Assembly: GCF_011065935.2 (NCBI RefSeq) | Contig: NZ_JAAMNH020000001.1 | Span: 5,043,001 to 5,107,000, forward strand | Source of the DNA: Clostridium estertheticum | GTDB taxonomy: Bacteria > Bacillota > Clostridia > Clostridiales > Clostridiaceae | Direction of reading: 5' to 3' | DNA: 64,000 bases | In this document: one piece after another, positions 25,170-33,015 of the stretch | Layout of the letters: every line of letters begins with the position of its first letter | Position numbering within the stretch: position 1 is the stretch's first letter | Notes under the pieces: model-generated | What the model was told of the DNA's origin: nothing | Seen by the model: only the letters and a program-made list of their open reading frames with translations | Database searches by the model: none | Position numbers and translations under genes: made by a program

Positions 25170-25288
25170 CCATACACTCTCCTTTTTCTTTAGTAACAAG
25201 TTAATTTTCTCACATAGTCAACATTCCTGATATAGATAAAGTGTTCTACCTGGTTCGAGCTTTTTAGGTATAAAAAAAGACAGAAGCA

Positions 25289-26485
25289 CTAACTCGCTTT
25301 TGCCTTTGTCACCTTGTCTCTAAATATTGAATTTGCAATCACTTCACCGAATTTTTTAATACATTTTGAGTATGAAAAAGCACTTGCAGTAATACGTTCC
25401 TCACCATATAGCATTACTTTTGCTAATTCCTCCGCCTTTTGAAATAGCTCTTCTGTATATTCAGGAATGTAAAAATAAGTTATTTCATTCCTATTGAACT
25501 TTAAATATTCACTACTAAGACTTTCATCCTTTGTAAGTAATCCCAATAATACCAAAGTGTTTATAATTGGATTAATGGTACTCTTGCTTTTGTTCATCAT
25601 TCCTGCAAGATATTCCATAGATGAAGATAACACCCACTTATTGTTGGTCTGCTTGTGGTAATAAAGTTTGTCAATCGCCACCTCTAATACTGTTTGCAAT
25701 TTAGGTATATGCTCCCAAATAAGTTCACATAATACAGGAAACTTATCCTTCGTTAAGTAAGTATTAATTAGTACCTTATTCCTAATATATTTAATTCTAA
25801 TTTCATCAAGTTCCTTAACCCTAATATCCAATAGTTCAGATAATTCCTGCACTGCCTTCTTAAAATCACAGCCTATAAACATCTGGTACAAATCTAACAA
25901 ATCCAGTGTGTGCGTGACAGCATAATTATTATTATCTTTGTTTCCAACAATATATAAATACCTTTTGTTACTGTCGCTATAGCTTATCCATGCTTCGGTT
26001 TCCCAACCTTTTATTATAAGTTCCCTAACATACATTCCGAATCTCTCAAAGCCTGATATAGTTATTTCTTTGTTTGGATACTTCTCAATTTCTTTATCTA
26101 CTGCTTCCTCAGCTTCTTTTCCAGTTTTAAAAGCAAAAGAAATCCTTTGTTCTTCATTAATAAATTCACATGCAAAAGCCTTTTCCATTAACACATCCAA
26201 GCCAAAAATATATCTGAAATCTACCTGCTTAATAAGAATTATTGCCTCTGATATGGTTGATACCTCTTTATTAATAGCTAATTGTTCTCTTATATTCTCC
26301 CTATTATTAGTTACATATTCCTTATACCTATTCTTCTCTCCAAGAACTTGTTGTGCCTTTTTAATACTACCCTTAATAATATTATTTAGAGATTTGTTAG
26401 CCTTAGCTATTATCCTCTTATCACCATCTGCAACAGCTACCTCTTTTATATTAACTATATCCTTAATTATATCAATTCTATCCAT
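25289..26485 (-). CDS. Winged-helix protein, putative replication function
   Basis: 398 residues from ATG 26485 with AAGGAG 6 nt upstream; an earlier in-frame start (26503) lies before it. The N-terminal third is helical and basic. The region after residue about 290 (WVLSSSMEYLAGMMNKSKST then INPIINTLVLLGLL) looks like a winged helix of plasmid replication or regulatory proteins. The preceding FPVLCELIWEHIPKLQTVLE is helical. No family is certain. Its position between the RecD-like helicase and the TOPRIM protein suggests a role in element replication (inference). Confidence 0.5.
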   Translation of the reverse strand: MDRIDIIKDIVNIKEVAVADGDKRIIAKANKSLNNIIKGSIKKAQQVLGEKNRYKEYVTNNRENIREQLAINKEVSTISEAIILIKQVDFRYIFGLDVLMEKAFACEFINEEQRISFAFKTGKEAEEAVDKEIEKYPNKEITISGFERFGMYVRELIIKGWETEAWISYSDSNKRYLYIVGNKDNNNYAVTHTLDLLDLYQMFIGCDFKKAVQELSELLDIRVKELDEIRIKYIRNKVLINTYLTKDKFPVLCELIWEHIPKLQTVLEVAIDKLYYHKQTNNKWVLSSSMEYLAGMMNKSKSTINPIINTLVLLGLLTKDESLSSEYLKFNRNEITYFYIPEYTEELFQKAEELAKVMLYGEERITASAFSYSKCIKKFGEVIANSIFRDKVTKAKAS

Positions 26486-27025
26486 AACACTCCTTCTCGC
26501 CAAACCGAACGATTAGTATTTAAATATTACTTATCAAATATTTCTTAATTTTAATTTTGGCATGTATCTACTATTTTTAAAAAATAATTAAAGTAAATCT
26601 AATACTCTAAGTTAAATATATAAAAAAATTGCTTTATATTAAAGATTTAAAGTGCCTTATAATGTTTAACTGTATTTACTTGTTATAGAGAGAATGTAGC
26701 TATGAGTAAAAAAGGTTAAAGGTAAAAATCATAATTTAAATGTTCAACATACTTCTACATAAATAAAAGATGAAGTCATTTCAACATGATGAAAGTTAAA
26801 CTCTTATTTAAAAAATCATAATGGTATAAATTGAAAACTCTTAATTATTCTATTTAGAAAAACTTATTTAGCAATCAGTAGAACTATACATTCTATTACT
26901 TATACATTATATTTAGTGATTTACGTAACGCTTATATTAACAAGAATATCTTATGATATATTTAATATTTATTGGAAATAAATAAAAAAGCACCCTGAAT
27001 AAAAAATCCAGTAGTGCCATTTTAT
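26486..27025. other. Gene-free AT-rich stretch
   Basis: No ORF with a ribosome site on either strand. Contains the terminator of the TOPRIM gene at its right edge. Confidence 0.6.
26983..27022 (-). terminator. Terminator of the TOPRIM gene
   Basis: Imperfect GCACTACTGGA/TTCAGGGTGC stem followed on the minus strand by six U. Confidence 0.65.
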
Positions 27026-27961
27026 TTATAAATTAATTATTTGTTTTTCATTTTTTAACATGTCATTGAAATCTTTTATATTATTTTGCATTAGAATGTT
27101 CCGCCCATCACGTATTATATAATTGCTATATTCATTTTTAATTTTTCTAAATGATGTGTTTCCAGAATCATCATTATCCTCACATACTATTATTGTATCT
27201 ATAGTTTTATGAAGTTTTAGATAAGTATTAATCTTTTTGATTTTTGTACATCCACCGAGGCTTAAAAGAATACTATCATACAGTTCAGATTTATATAGCT
27301 CATAGTAACTAATCAAATCTATAGAAGCCTCAAAAACAAAAATATTCTTACATTTATCTCCAACTACTATTGTAAATCCATAAGTTTCATCAGTTGCAGT
27401 TACCATACTACTATAAGATTTATCACTATACGTACCTTTTTCCTCACCACCGACAAATTTTCCATTTTCATCAATATACTTAAATATTATATTATGTTTT
27501 TTATCTTCAACTATTTTGCCCTGTTTTACTAATTCATTTACTACATTAAAATTTATTTTCCTGTTTTTAATTAAATATCCAAATGTTCGCCTCATATTAT
27601 CATTTGTTTCAATTTTAACATTACCCTTTAAAACTATTTTTTCCTTTTCATTGCTAATTATTTCATCTTTATTACAATAGGGGATACATTCAGAATTCAG
27701 TATGAATGCTATAGCCTTTCTAAAGTCACCACTTGTAATATGGTTTTGAACATATGATATTATATTACCCTTTTCATGCTGAGAGTACCAATTATACCAC
27801 AAGAAATCTCCTTTTTCATTAAGCACAAATGAATTATGTTCAACACATTCGTAGCAATGCGTACCAGATTTCTTAAAATGCCAACCCTCTTGATGTTCTA
27901 AAAAAGCCATAAAATCAACTTTTCTTGCTTCCTCAACTAATTTTTCTTCTATTCTCGCCAT
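27026..27961 (-). CDS. DUF3991/TOPRIM primase-like protein
   Basis: 311 residues from ATG 27961 (AAAGGAG 9 nt upstream). The N-terminus is a CHC2/DUF3991-like domain (FMAFLEHQEGWHFKKSGTHC then LWYNWYSQHEKGNIISYV). The C-terminal half carries a TOPRIM fold: IFVFEASIDLISYYEL supplies the catalytic Glu and IIVCEDNDDSGN the D-x-D. Such proteins accompany mobile elements and are thought to act in primer synthesis or plasmid DNA processing. Its place in the plasmid-like segment fits. Confidence 0.75.
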   Translation of the reverse strand: MARIEEKLVEEARKVDFMAFLEHQEGWHFKKSGTHCYECVEHNSFVLNEKGDFLWYNWYSQHEKGNIISYVQNHITSGDFRKAIAFILNSECIPYCNKDEIISNEKEKIVLKGNVKIETNDNMRRTFGYLIKNRKINFNVVNELVKQGKIVEDKKHNIIFKYIDENGKFVGGEEKGTYSDKSYSSMVTATDETYGFTIVVGDKCKNIFVFEASIDLISYYELYKSELYDSILLSLGGCTKIKKINTYLKLHKTIDTIIVCEDNDDSGNTSFRKIKNEYSNYIIRDGRNILMQNNIKDFNDMLKNEKQIINL

Positions 27962-28960
27962 ATTTATTTTCTCCTTTATATCTTGTATCATCTATAATTC
28001 TACAAGGTTATAGAGAATATATATATGGCTATAATGCCTTAGTGTGTTCGAGTACGTTATCTCAATATTATAGCTCTATGTGACTTTAAAATACGAAGAA
28101 GTTACATAAGTTTCCATCTCATTTACATCTTGTGTATTTATTTCATATTCAATCGTATTTAGATGTCTGATTTTGTTTTAGTATTTACAATTTCAGACGA
28201 AACTCGCCTTCTAATGGCAGTTGGTTGTATAACTTTATTCAAAACTCATATCATTGCCATCAAATGATATGAGTATAAAAATACAAATATCATTATAAGC
28301 TTTTTAAGCATTGAAGAAATAGGCCTCTAAAAACATTAAGAATGATTATCCATTTATTATTTTAACTATTTATAATACTTTCTTTAAAAAATAGACACTC
28401 TAACTTAGCACTATAAAAAAAATAGTAACGTCCTTGGTTAGATTATATTAGTCTAAGGCAAGTCGTTTAGGTTCAAGAATATATTTTGTTAATAATCTTG
28501 CTATTTAAATATGCTGTTACAGCCCCTCTGTTTGCTCTTGTGTACTTTTTAATACAATTATAACTAAACTACAAATACTATTCATAAGGTCAAACATAAG
28601 TTGATTTGGTATATTGTTAAATTACAAGTTAAAAGTACCATTTAGAAATATTCTTAAACTATAAGAGTAGTATTTTAAATAATCATTTATAAGTTATTTA
28701 TATTATATTGATTTTTATTTAAATTTTAAAAGAGATAATGAATTCTATTTTTAATTACATATAGGTTTATGATTCGATGGTAGTTGTGAATATTCTGATA
28801 ATTTATAATTATACTTTTATTAACTCTATTTATACATGTAAAATATACTAAAAAGAGCTATATGTTTTTAGAATTTATCCACCTGAATGAATCAATTCTA
28901 AAAATATATAGCTCTTGTAAATCATCATTGTAATCATTTTTATTTTCCAGTGAACTTCTT
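27962..28960. other. About 1 kb gene-free stretch with hairpins
   Basis: No supported gene. Hairpins: ACTCATATCA/TGATATGAGT (28245-28276), CTTGGTTAGA/TCTAAGGCAAG (about 28429-28458, imperfect) and the long terminator at 28853-28916. Base composition is strongly AT. Function unknown. Confidence 0.55.
28851..28918 (-). terminator. Long hairpin terminator
   Basis: 23-bp stem (28853-28875 with 28894-28916, one mismatch) followed on the minus strand by CTTTTTAG. The loop contains TTATCCACC, one base from a DnaA box. Confidence 0.75.
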
Positions 28961-29155
28961 TCATTTCATTGCCATAATATCCTTAACTGTAAGTCCTGTA
29001 ATTTCGCTTATCTGCCATTCATTAAAGAATCCAGTCGAGATTAATTCCAATCCAATTCTAATTCGTTCCTTTATAATTGCAAACACTATATCAGTTGCAA
29101 TCCTATCCTTATCAATATACTCTTCCTCAAAAATCTCTTCTTCAAATTCTTTCAT
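28961..29155 (-). CDS. Small acidic protein, Rpn-tail-like
   Basis: 64 residues from ATG 29155 (GGGAGGGG upstream). The N-terminus is acidic (MKEFEEEIFEEEYIDKDRIA). The C-terminal ISEITGLTVKDIMAMK resembles the helix-turn-helix-like tail of Rpn/PD-(D/E)XK transposase-type proteins, but no nuclease domain is present. The preceding ORF at 29184-29483 ends with a similar ETGLTIEEVKYMK, so these are probably tandem relatives. Confidence 0.5.
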   Translation of the reverse strand: MKEFEEEIFEEEYIDKDRIATDIVFAIIKERIRIGLELISTGFFNEWQISEITGLTVKDIMAMK

Positions 29156-29183
29156 CGTCTTTCCCCTCCCTAATTCCATCTTT

Positions 29184-29483
29184 TCAATCCATATCTTCTC
29201 TATTTTTCATATACTTCACTTCTTCTATAGTTAATCCTGTCTCCAATTCAATTACCTCTAACATCGCCAATATTTCGTGTGCAATTTCTAATCCAAGCCT
29301 TGAATTACCTAAACTCTTTCCTTTCAAAAATCCTTCTTTGAACTGAATCTTCACCTCGCAGTTTTTCTGTGTTCTTTCATTAAAAACCTGCGTTATGGTT
29401 AATCCATCTATTTCTAAATAGCTTCTAATATTGTTATTTATAGCTATTATAATATCGCCCCCTTCTATCCATTTATCTTTATT
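29184..29483 (-). CDS. Short ORF related to its neighbour, start unclear
   Basis: An open frame of up to 100 codons, bounded upstream by a stop at 29484-29486, without a good ATG. A GTG at 29354 would give 56 residues starting VKIQFKEGFLKGKSLGNS. The C-terminus LGLEIAHEILAMLEVIELET then GLTIEEVKYMK parallels the neighbouring 64-residue protein. It may be a truncated gene or start at a non-standard codon behind GGGGGCG near 29455. Confidence 0.4.
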   Translation of the reverse strand, partial: NKDKWIEGGDIIIAINNNIRSYLEIDGLTITQVFNERTQKNCEVKIQFKEGFLKGKSLGNSRLGLEIAHEILAMLEVIELETGLTIEEVKYMKNREDMD

Positions 29484-29660
29484 TTACAGAAAACAAAAGC
29501 ATATTTCCATGCTATTGCCAATGGTATTTGCATATCTTGTAAATTTAATTTAGGCAAATGTATGTATCAGACCATATACGACCATTTCTCTATTTTTATA
29601 TGCTCTGACAGAAGATATAATTAATGTATAAATAACAATTAAAAGGGAGTAAATTTAATT

Positions 29661-29954
29661 ATGGAAGAAGCACTATTTTTAATACAAAATAGACTATATA
29701 CAAAATACTTAAATAAGAGTTTAGGCATGGATGAATATAAATTTGATTTGCTATCACGATATGTTGGTGGTTTAATTACCACCTACCTATCCAACACCAA
29801 ACTTTCTAAAGAACCCTTATTTTTAGAATTTGATGAAAAGTCCGTAAATATTTATACTACCTTAAATCTGCATATTGTTCCTGGGAATCTCCACGTTTAC
29901 TTAGAGATTAAAAATAATATTATAATTAAAATAGAAGCTTCTATTGTGGCGTAA
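29661..29954 (+). CDS. Hypothetical protein
   Basis: 97 residues, ATG 29661 with AAAGGGAG upstream. Contains YLSNTKLSKEPLFLEFDEKS then IVPGNLHVYLEIKNN, a beta-rich C-terminal half. Family unknown. The only plus-strand gene in this part of the element. Confidence 0.5.
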   Translation: MEEALFLIQNRLYTKYLNKSLGMDEYKFDLLSRYVGGLITTYLSNTKLSKEPLFLEFDEKSVNIYTTLNLHIVPGNLHVYLEIKNNIIIKIEASIVA

Positions 29955-30198
29955 TCTCCATTTTAAAAGCTTCCTTTTTATCATTTTTCAATTCATCTAT
30001 CCACCTACTCACCCATCATTGCCCTCAAATAATTCAGTAATTCTTCACACACTTTCTCTTGTTTATATTTAATATTTACAGTTGTTTTATTCCTTTTTTC
30101 TACTTGATTTTTTTTTTATAATTGGCCCCATAATGTTATATCCCCTTTCATATCTATACTTTATATTATACGTATTTATAGCATTCTTTTATAAACTC

Positions 30199-30234
30199 CA
30201 AAAAGTAAAAGCCAGTATCTCAATTGGCTTTTGT
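30199..30234 (-). terminator. Terminator of the nuclease-like gene
   Basis: AAAAGCCA/TGGCTTTT stem followed on the minus strand by ACTTTTTGG. Confidence 0.7.
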
Positions 30235-30237
30235 CTT

Positions 30238-31224
30238 TTAATCTATACCTTTATGCCCTTTAACTGCTCGGTTTAAATAGGAATCTAAAGTAAATAAGTA
30301 TTTCTTAATGACTCTACACATTGCTTTTATCATCGTCTCTTTATCTGTATAATTTCTTTCAGAAAAATATGTTACTATTCTTTGCATTTTCCATAAGATA
30401 ATGTAATCCATCTTGTCGTCAATTTCATCTCTCATATTAAGTAATTCACAAAATATAGGTTTAGCGTTTATCTGAAACACCAGTTGTATGCCAAGCCTAC
30501 CAGCTCTATCGAAAAGCACTTGGTAATTTATGTCGGTTGTTGAACTGCCTATCTCAAAAGAATTACTGTTTAACTCTTTATATTTATAAACATTAGCATA
30601 TTCGCATTCATTTCTAAGCCTTTTCAAAATCAAAAGGAGTGTCGTCTTTTTGTTGCTATATTTTTCAGAATCATTAACTTGTACTGATATTGTTTCAATA
30701 TTATTGTAACACTTTACCCCTTTAACACTCTTATAATGCTCCTCAACCTCATTATCAAGCCTTTTGAGGATTGGAACTTGTTCCAAGTGATGTAACTTAT
30801 TTATCTCTTCCAATATAGGTACTATTTGTTCCGTATTCAACCTAATAAACATGAATTCAATATTTTTATTAGAACTTAATGAAACAATTCTCCCCAATTC
30901 ATCAAAATATCTTTTATTAATAGATGTTGCACATGATATTACAACTGTTTTCTGTATCTTTTTCGCCATATATATTAGTTTTTTAAGCTGAATAAAATGA
31001 GATTCATCTATACTTTTCAATGAAAATTCAATAAAATATCTTCGTGTACCTGCTTTGTCGGTAGCACACATATCAACCCTTCTTTGCTTACCATCTACCC
31101 CAATAAAGTTTCTTTCTAATTGGATACTGTATAATCTTGTTCCAATTGCTTTTTCAATTCTTCCAGGATTATGCTTAGTGAATATTCCAAATAAAAGCTC
31201 TTTCCTGCTATTACCTTTACTCAT
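30238..31224 (-). CDS. Putative PD-(D/E)XK nuclease-like protein
   Basis: 328 residues, ATG 31224 with AAAGGGG upstream. The N-terminal 130 residues have a restriction-endonuclease-like pattern: GRIEKAIGTRLYSI, then RRVDMCATDKAGTRRYFIEF followed by SLK, then HFIQLKKLIYMAKKIQKTVV, reminiscent of NucS/DUF91-like domains (Asp in VDM, Glu in IEF, Lys in SLK). The rest is helical and unrecognised. It is transcribed after an XRE regulator from which it is separated by a terminator hairpin. The nuclease assignment is tentative. Confidence 0.5.
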   Translation of the reverse strand: MSKGNSRKELLFGIFTKHNPGRIEKAIGTRLYSIQLERNFIGVDGKQRRVDMCATDKAGTRRYFIEFSLKSIDESHFIQLKKLIYMAKKIQKTVVISCATSINKRYFDELGRIVSLSSNKNIEFMFIRLNTEQIVPILEEINKLHHLEQVPILKRLDNEVEEHYKSVKGVKCYNNIETISVQVNDSEKYSNKKTTLLLILKRLRNECEYANVYKYKELNSNSFEIGSSTTDINYQVLFDRAGRLGIQLVFQINAKPIFCELLNMRDEIDDKMDYIILWKMQRIVTYFSERNYTDKETMIKAMCRVIKKYLFTLDSYLNRAVKGHKGID

Positions 31225-31235
31225 TTTACACCCCT

Positions 31236-31272
31236 TTTAAAAAAGAATCAGCCTAAGCTAATTCTTTTTACT
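31236..31272. terminator. Bidirectional terminator
   Basis: AAAAAGAAT-AGC/GCT-ATTCTTTTT hairpin with A and T runs between the XRE gene and the nuclease-like gene. Confidence 0.75.
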
Positions 31273-31277
31273 TAATT

Positions 31278-31715
31278 TTATGCAGTTAGTAACTTTTCTC
31301 TCACCTTTACTGCTATATCTATTATTTTTGCTTCATCTTGCCTGGATATTGAAGCTTTCGTAGAGTAGTTTTCTAACTCTTTAATCAAATCCCTAAGTAT
31401 CATTTTAAAATCAAGGTCTGCCTCCAAGTTGGCAAACATATAGCTTTGATTTAACAAGATAAAATCTAAGTTTTTCACTTCTCCCTCCAAGCTATTTCCA
31501 CAATCACAGAATTCTTCCATGGATGAAAACGGTATTTCAAAATATTTAACCAATCTGGATATACTATCTAATGTCGGATTTTGGCGAGTTTTGTTCTCAA
31601 GCCGATTTATGTAACTTGCAGAAAGTCCTGTTTTATCCTGAATTTCGGCTAAACTGACACCCCTCTGTTCACGAAGTCGCTTTATGAACGGCCCTAAATT
31701 TTCCTTGCTCTGCAT
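31278..31715 (-). CDS. XRE-family transcriptional regulator
   Basis: 145 residues. Classic N-terminal helix-turn-helix: FIKRLREQRGVSLAEIQDKT then GLSASYINRLENKTRQNPTL. The C-terminal half is helical, with a CDCG motif in the linker. A palindrome ACTATC-TAAG-GATAGT-like element (about 31740-31757) lies just upstream and may be its operator. Start ATG 31715. Typical repressor of a mobile element. Confidence 0.85.
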   Translation of the reverse strand: MQSKENLGPFIKRLREQRGVSLAEIQDKTGLSASYINRLENKTRQNPTLDSISRLVKYFEIPFSSMEEFCDCGNSLEGEVKNLDFILLNQSYMFANLEADLDFKMILRDLIKELENYSTKASISRQDEAKIIDIAVKVREKLLTA

Positions 31716-31893
31716 ACAATATCATCCTCCCTGTTTTTACTTTACTATCTTAGATAGTTCCTTTTTTTAACTTGCTACACATTAATAGCTCCTTTTCTTT
31801 ATTTTTACTGTTGCTATATTATAGTTGTTAACTCCTATTTTTATAATTCTGCTACCCCTTTTAAAGCTCATTTAAATCATTAATAATTTACGT

Positions 31894-31926
31894 GCAAAAA
31901 AATACCCAACCTCTCGGTTGAGTTTT
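31894..31926 (-). terminator. Terminator behind the 31965 gene
   Basis: ACTCAACC/GGTTGGGT stem followed on the minus strand by seven U. Confidence 0.8.
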
Positions 31927-31964
31927 ATCTGACCTTATTAGTAGGGTATCTCTATAAGGCTAAA

Positions 31965-32450
31965 TTAATAACTTGTTATTTGTGCCACTTCAATACCATA
32001 TATTATCGCACATATAATCATAATTATTACTGTAATTAAAATTAGATTACTATTTTTTTGTTCCTGTTCTTCTACTTGTTTTTGTTTATTATTAAATTCT
32101 TCACTTATCTTAGTATCTTTATCATTAATCAAAACATCTATATTAGTTTCATAAGTATAGTCTTTAACAGTAATATTTCCAGGTTGACTTACCAACATAG
32201 GTGAAGAATACTTAACAAGAAACTTTTCATTATTTTTTATATTAATATCAACTTCTGCAATTCCTATAACCGTATCATATGTATGGGTTTTATACATTTT
32301 AAGTTTATATAGACCCTCAACAAGTGGCATTTCCAAATTTGAATTATCTAAAACCGCTATATTTTTACCATTAATATCAATGAAAACTTCGCCTCCAAAT
32401 ATCTCAATTTCTTTTGGAGTACGTTTCATAAAAATTAAACCCGTTTCCAT
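31965..32450 (-). CDS. C-terminally membrane-anchored protein
   Basis: 161 residues from ATG 32450; a TTG at 32462 is also in frame and overlaps the end of the upstream gene. The N-terminal part is beta-rich (IEIFGGEVFIDINGKNIAVL, LVEGLYKLKMYKTHTYD), followed by a charged coiled segment (KQKQVEEQEQKN) and one C-terminal membrane helix (LILITVIIMIICAIIYGIEV). Tail-anchored topology with the bulk in the cytoplasm is likely. Family unknown. Overlaps or abuts the zinc-ribbon gene, so they form one operon. Confidence 0.5.
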   Translation of the reverse strand: METGLIFMKRTPKEIEIFGGEVFIDINGKNIAVLDNSNLEMPLVEGLYKLKMYKTHTYDTVIGIAEVDINIKNNEKFLVKYSSPMLVSQPGNITVKDYTYETNIDVLINDKDTKISEEFNNKQKQVEEQEQKNSNLILITVIIMIICAIIYGIEVAQITSY

Positions 32451-32454
32451 CGAG

Positions 32455-32838
32455 TTACTCAACTACTTGTAAACTATCAGCCATTTCTTTTAACTCAGTT
32501 ATTGGAAATTCCTTACCTTGGTATAGTTTTGTCACCTGCATATTCCCAACATCGTCAATTTTCATATAAATAACACTCATTTTCTTACCACTAAGTGCTT
32601 TAGCAATTCCTAATGTAGTCAATGGACTTCTTCCAAATCCAGTAACATCTGGAACTGAAGAAGATATTATTGCTTCACATTTTGAACACTTAAACAAATA
32701 TCTGTTTACCCACCCCATCTTTTGTTCCAAAGTCCAATATGGTTCTACTGTTCCGCACATAGGACAACTATTAAAATTTTTATCAATAAATTTTTGTGGA
32801 ATAGAACCTGTAAAGCCATCAAATCTTTTAAATGACAT
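32455..32838 (-). CDS. Zinc-ribbon protein, unknown function
   Basis: 127 residues from ATG 32838 (GGGGGGAG upstream). Two CxxC pairs, CPMC and CSKC, form a zinc ribbon within residues 20-60. Later GFGRSPLTTLGIAKALSGKK and a small beta domain. Not recognised further. First gene of a two-gene unit with a tail-anchored protein, suggesting joint function. Confidence 0.55.
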   Translation of the reverse strand: MSFKRFDGFTGSIPQKFIDKNFNSCPMCGTVEPYWTLEQKMGWVNRYLFKCSKCEAIISSSVPDVTGFGRSPLTTLGIAKALSGKKMSVIYMKIDDVGNMQVTKLYQGKEFPITELKEMADSLQVVE

Positions 32839-33015
32839 TTTAATCACTCCCCCCATTAAAAGTATTTATAACCAAATAATAACATTATAAGGGTTTCCAG
32901 TCAATTAAAAGAATACACTTATATCAAAGGAGTTGGCGAAAATTTTTTTTATAATTTTATCATGTTACACCACTTGGTTACAGAAGAATCTCAGATATAA
33001 TTAATTTTCACTATA

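Noticed and set aside
30082..30276. 64-codon hydrophobic plus-strand ORF
   Set aside because: No ribosome site, overlaps the terminator and 3' end of the nuclease-like gene; the hydrophobicity is typical of T-rich spurious frames.
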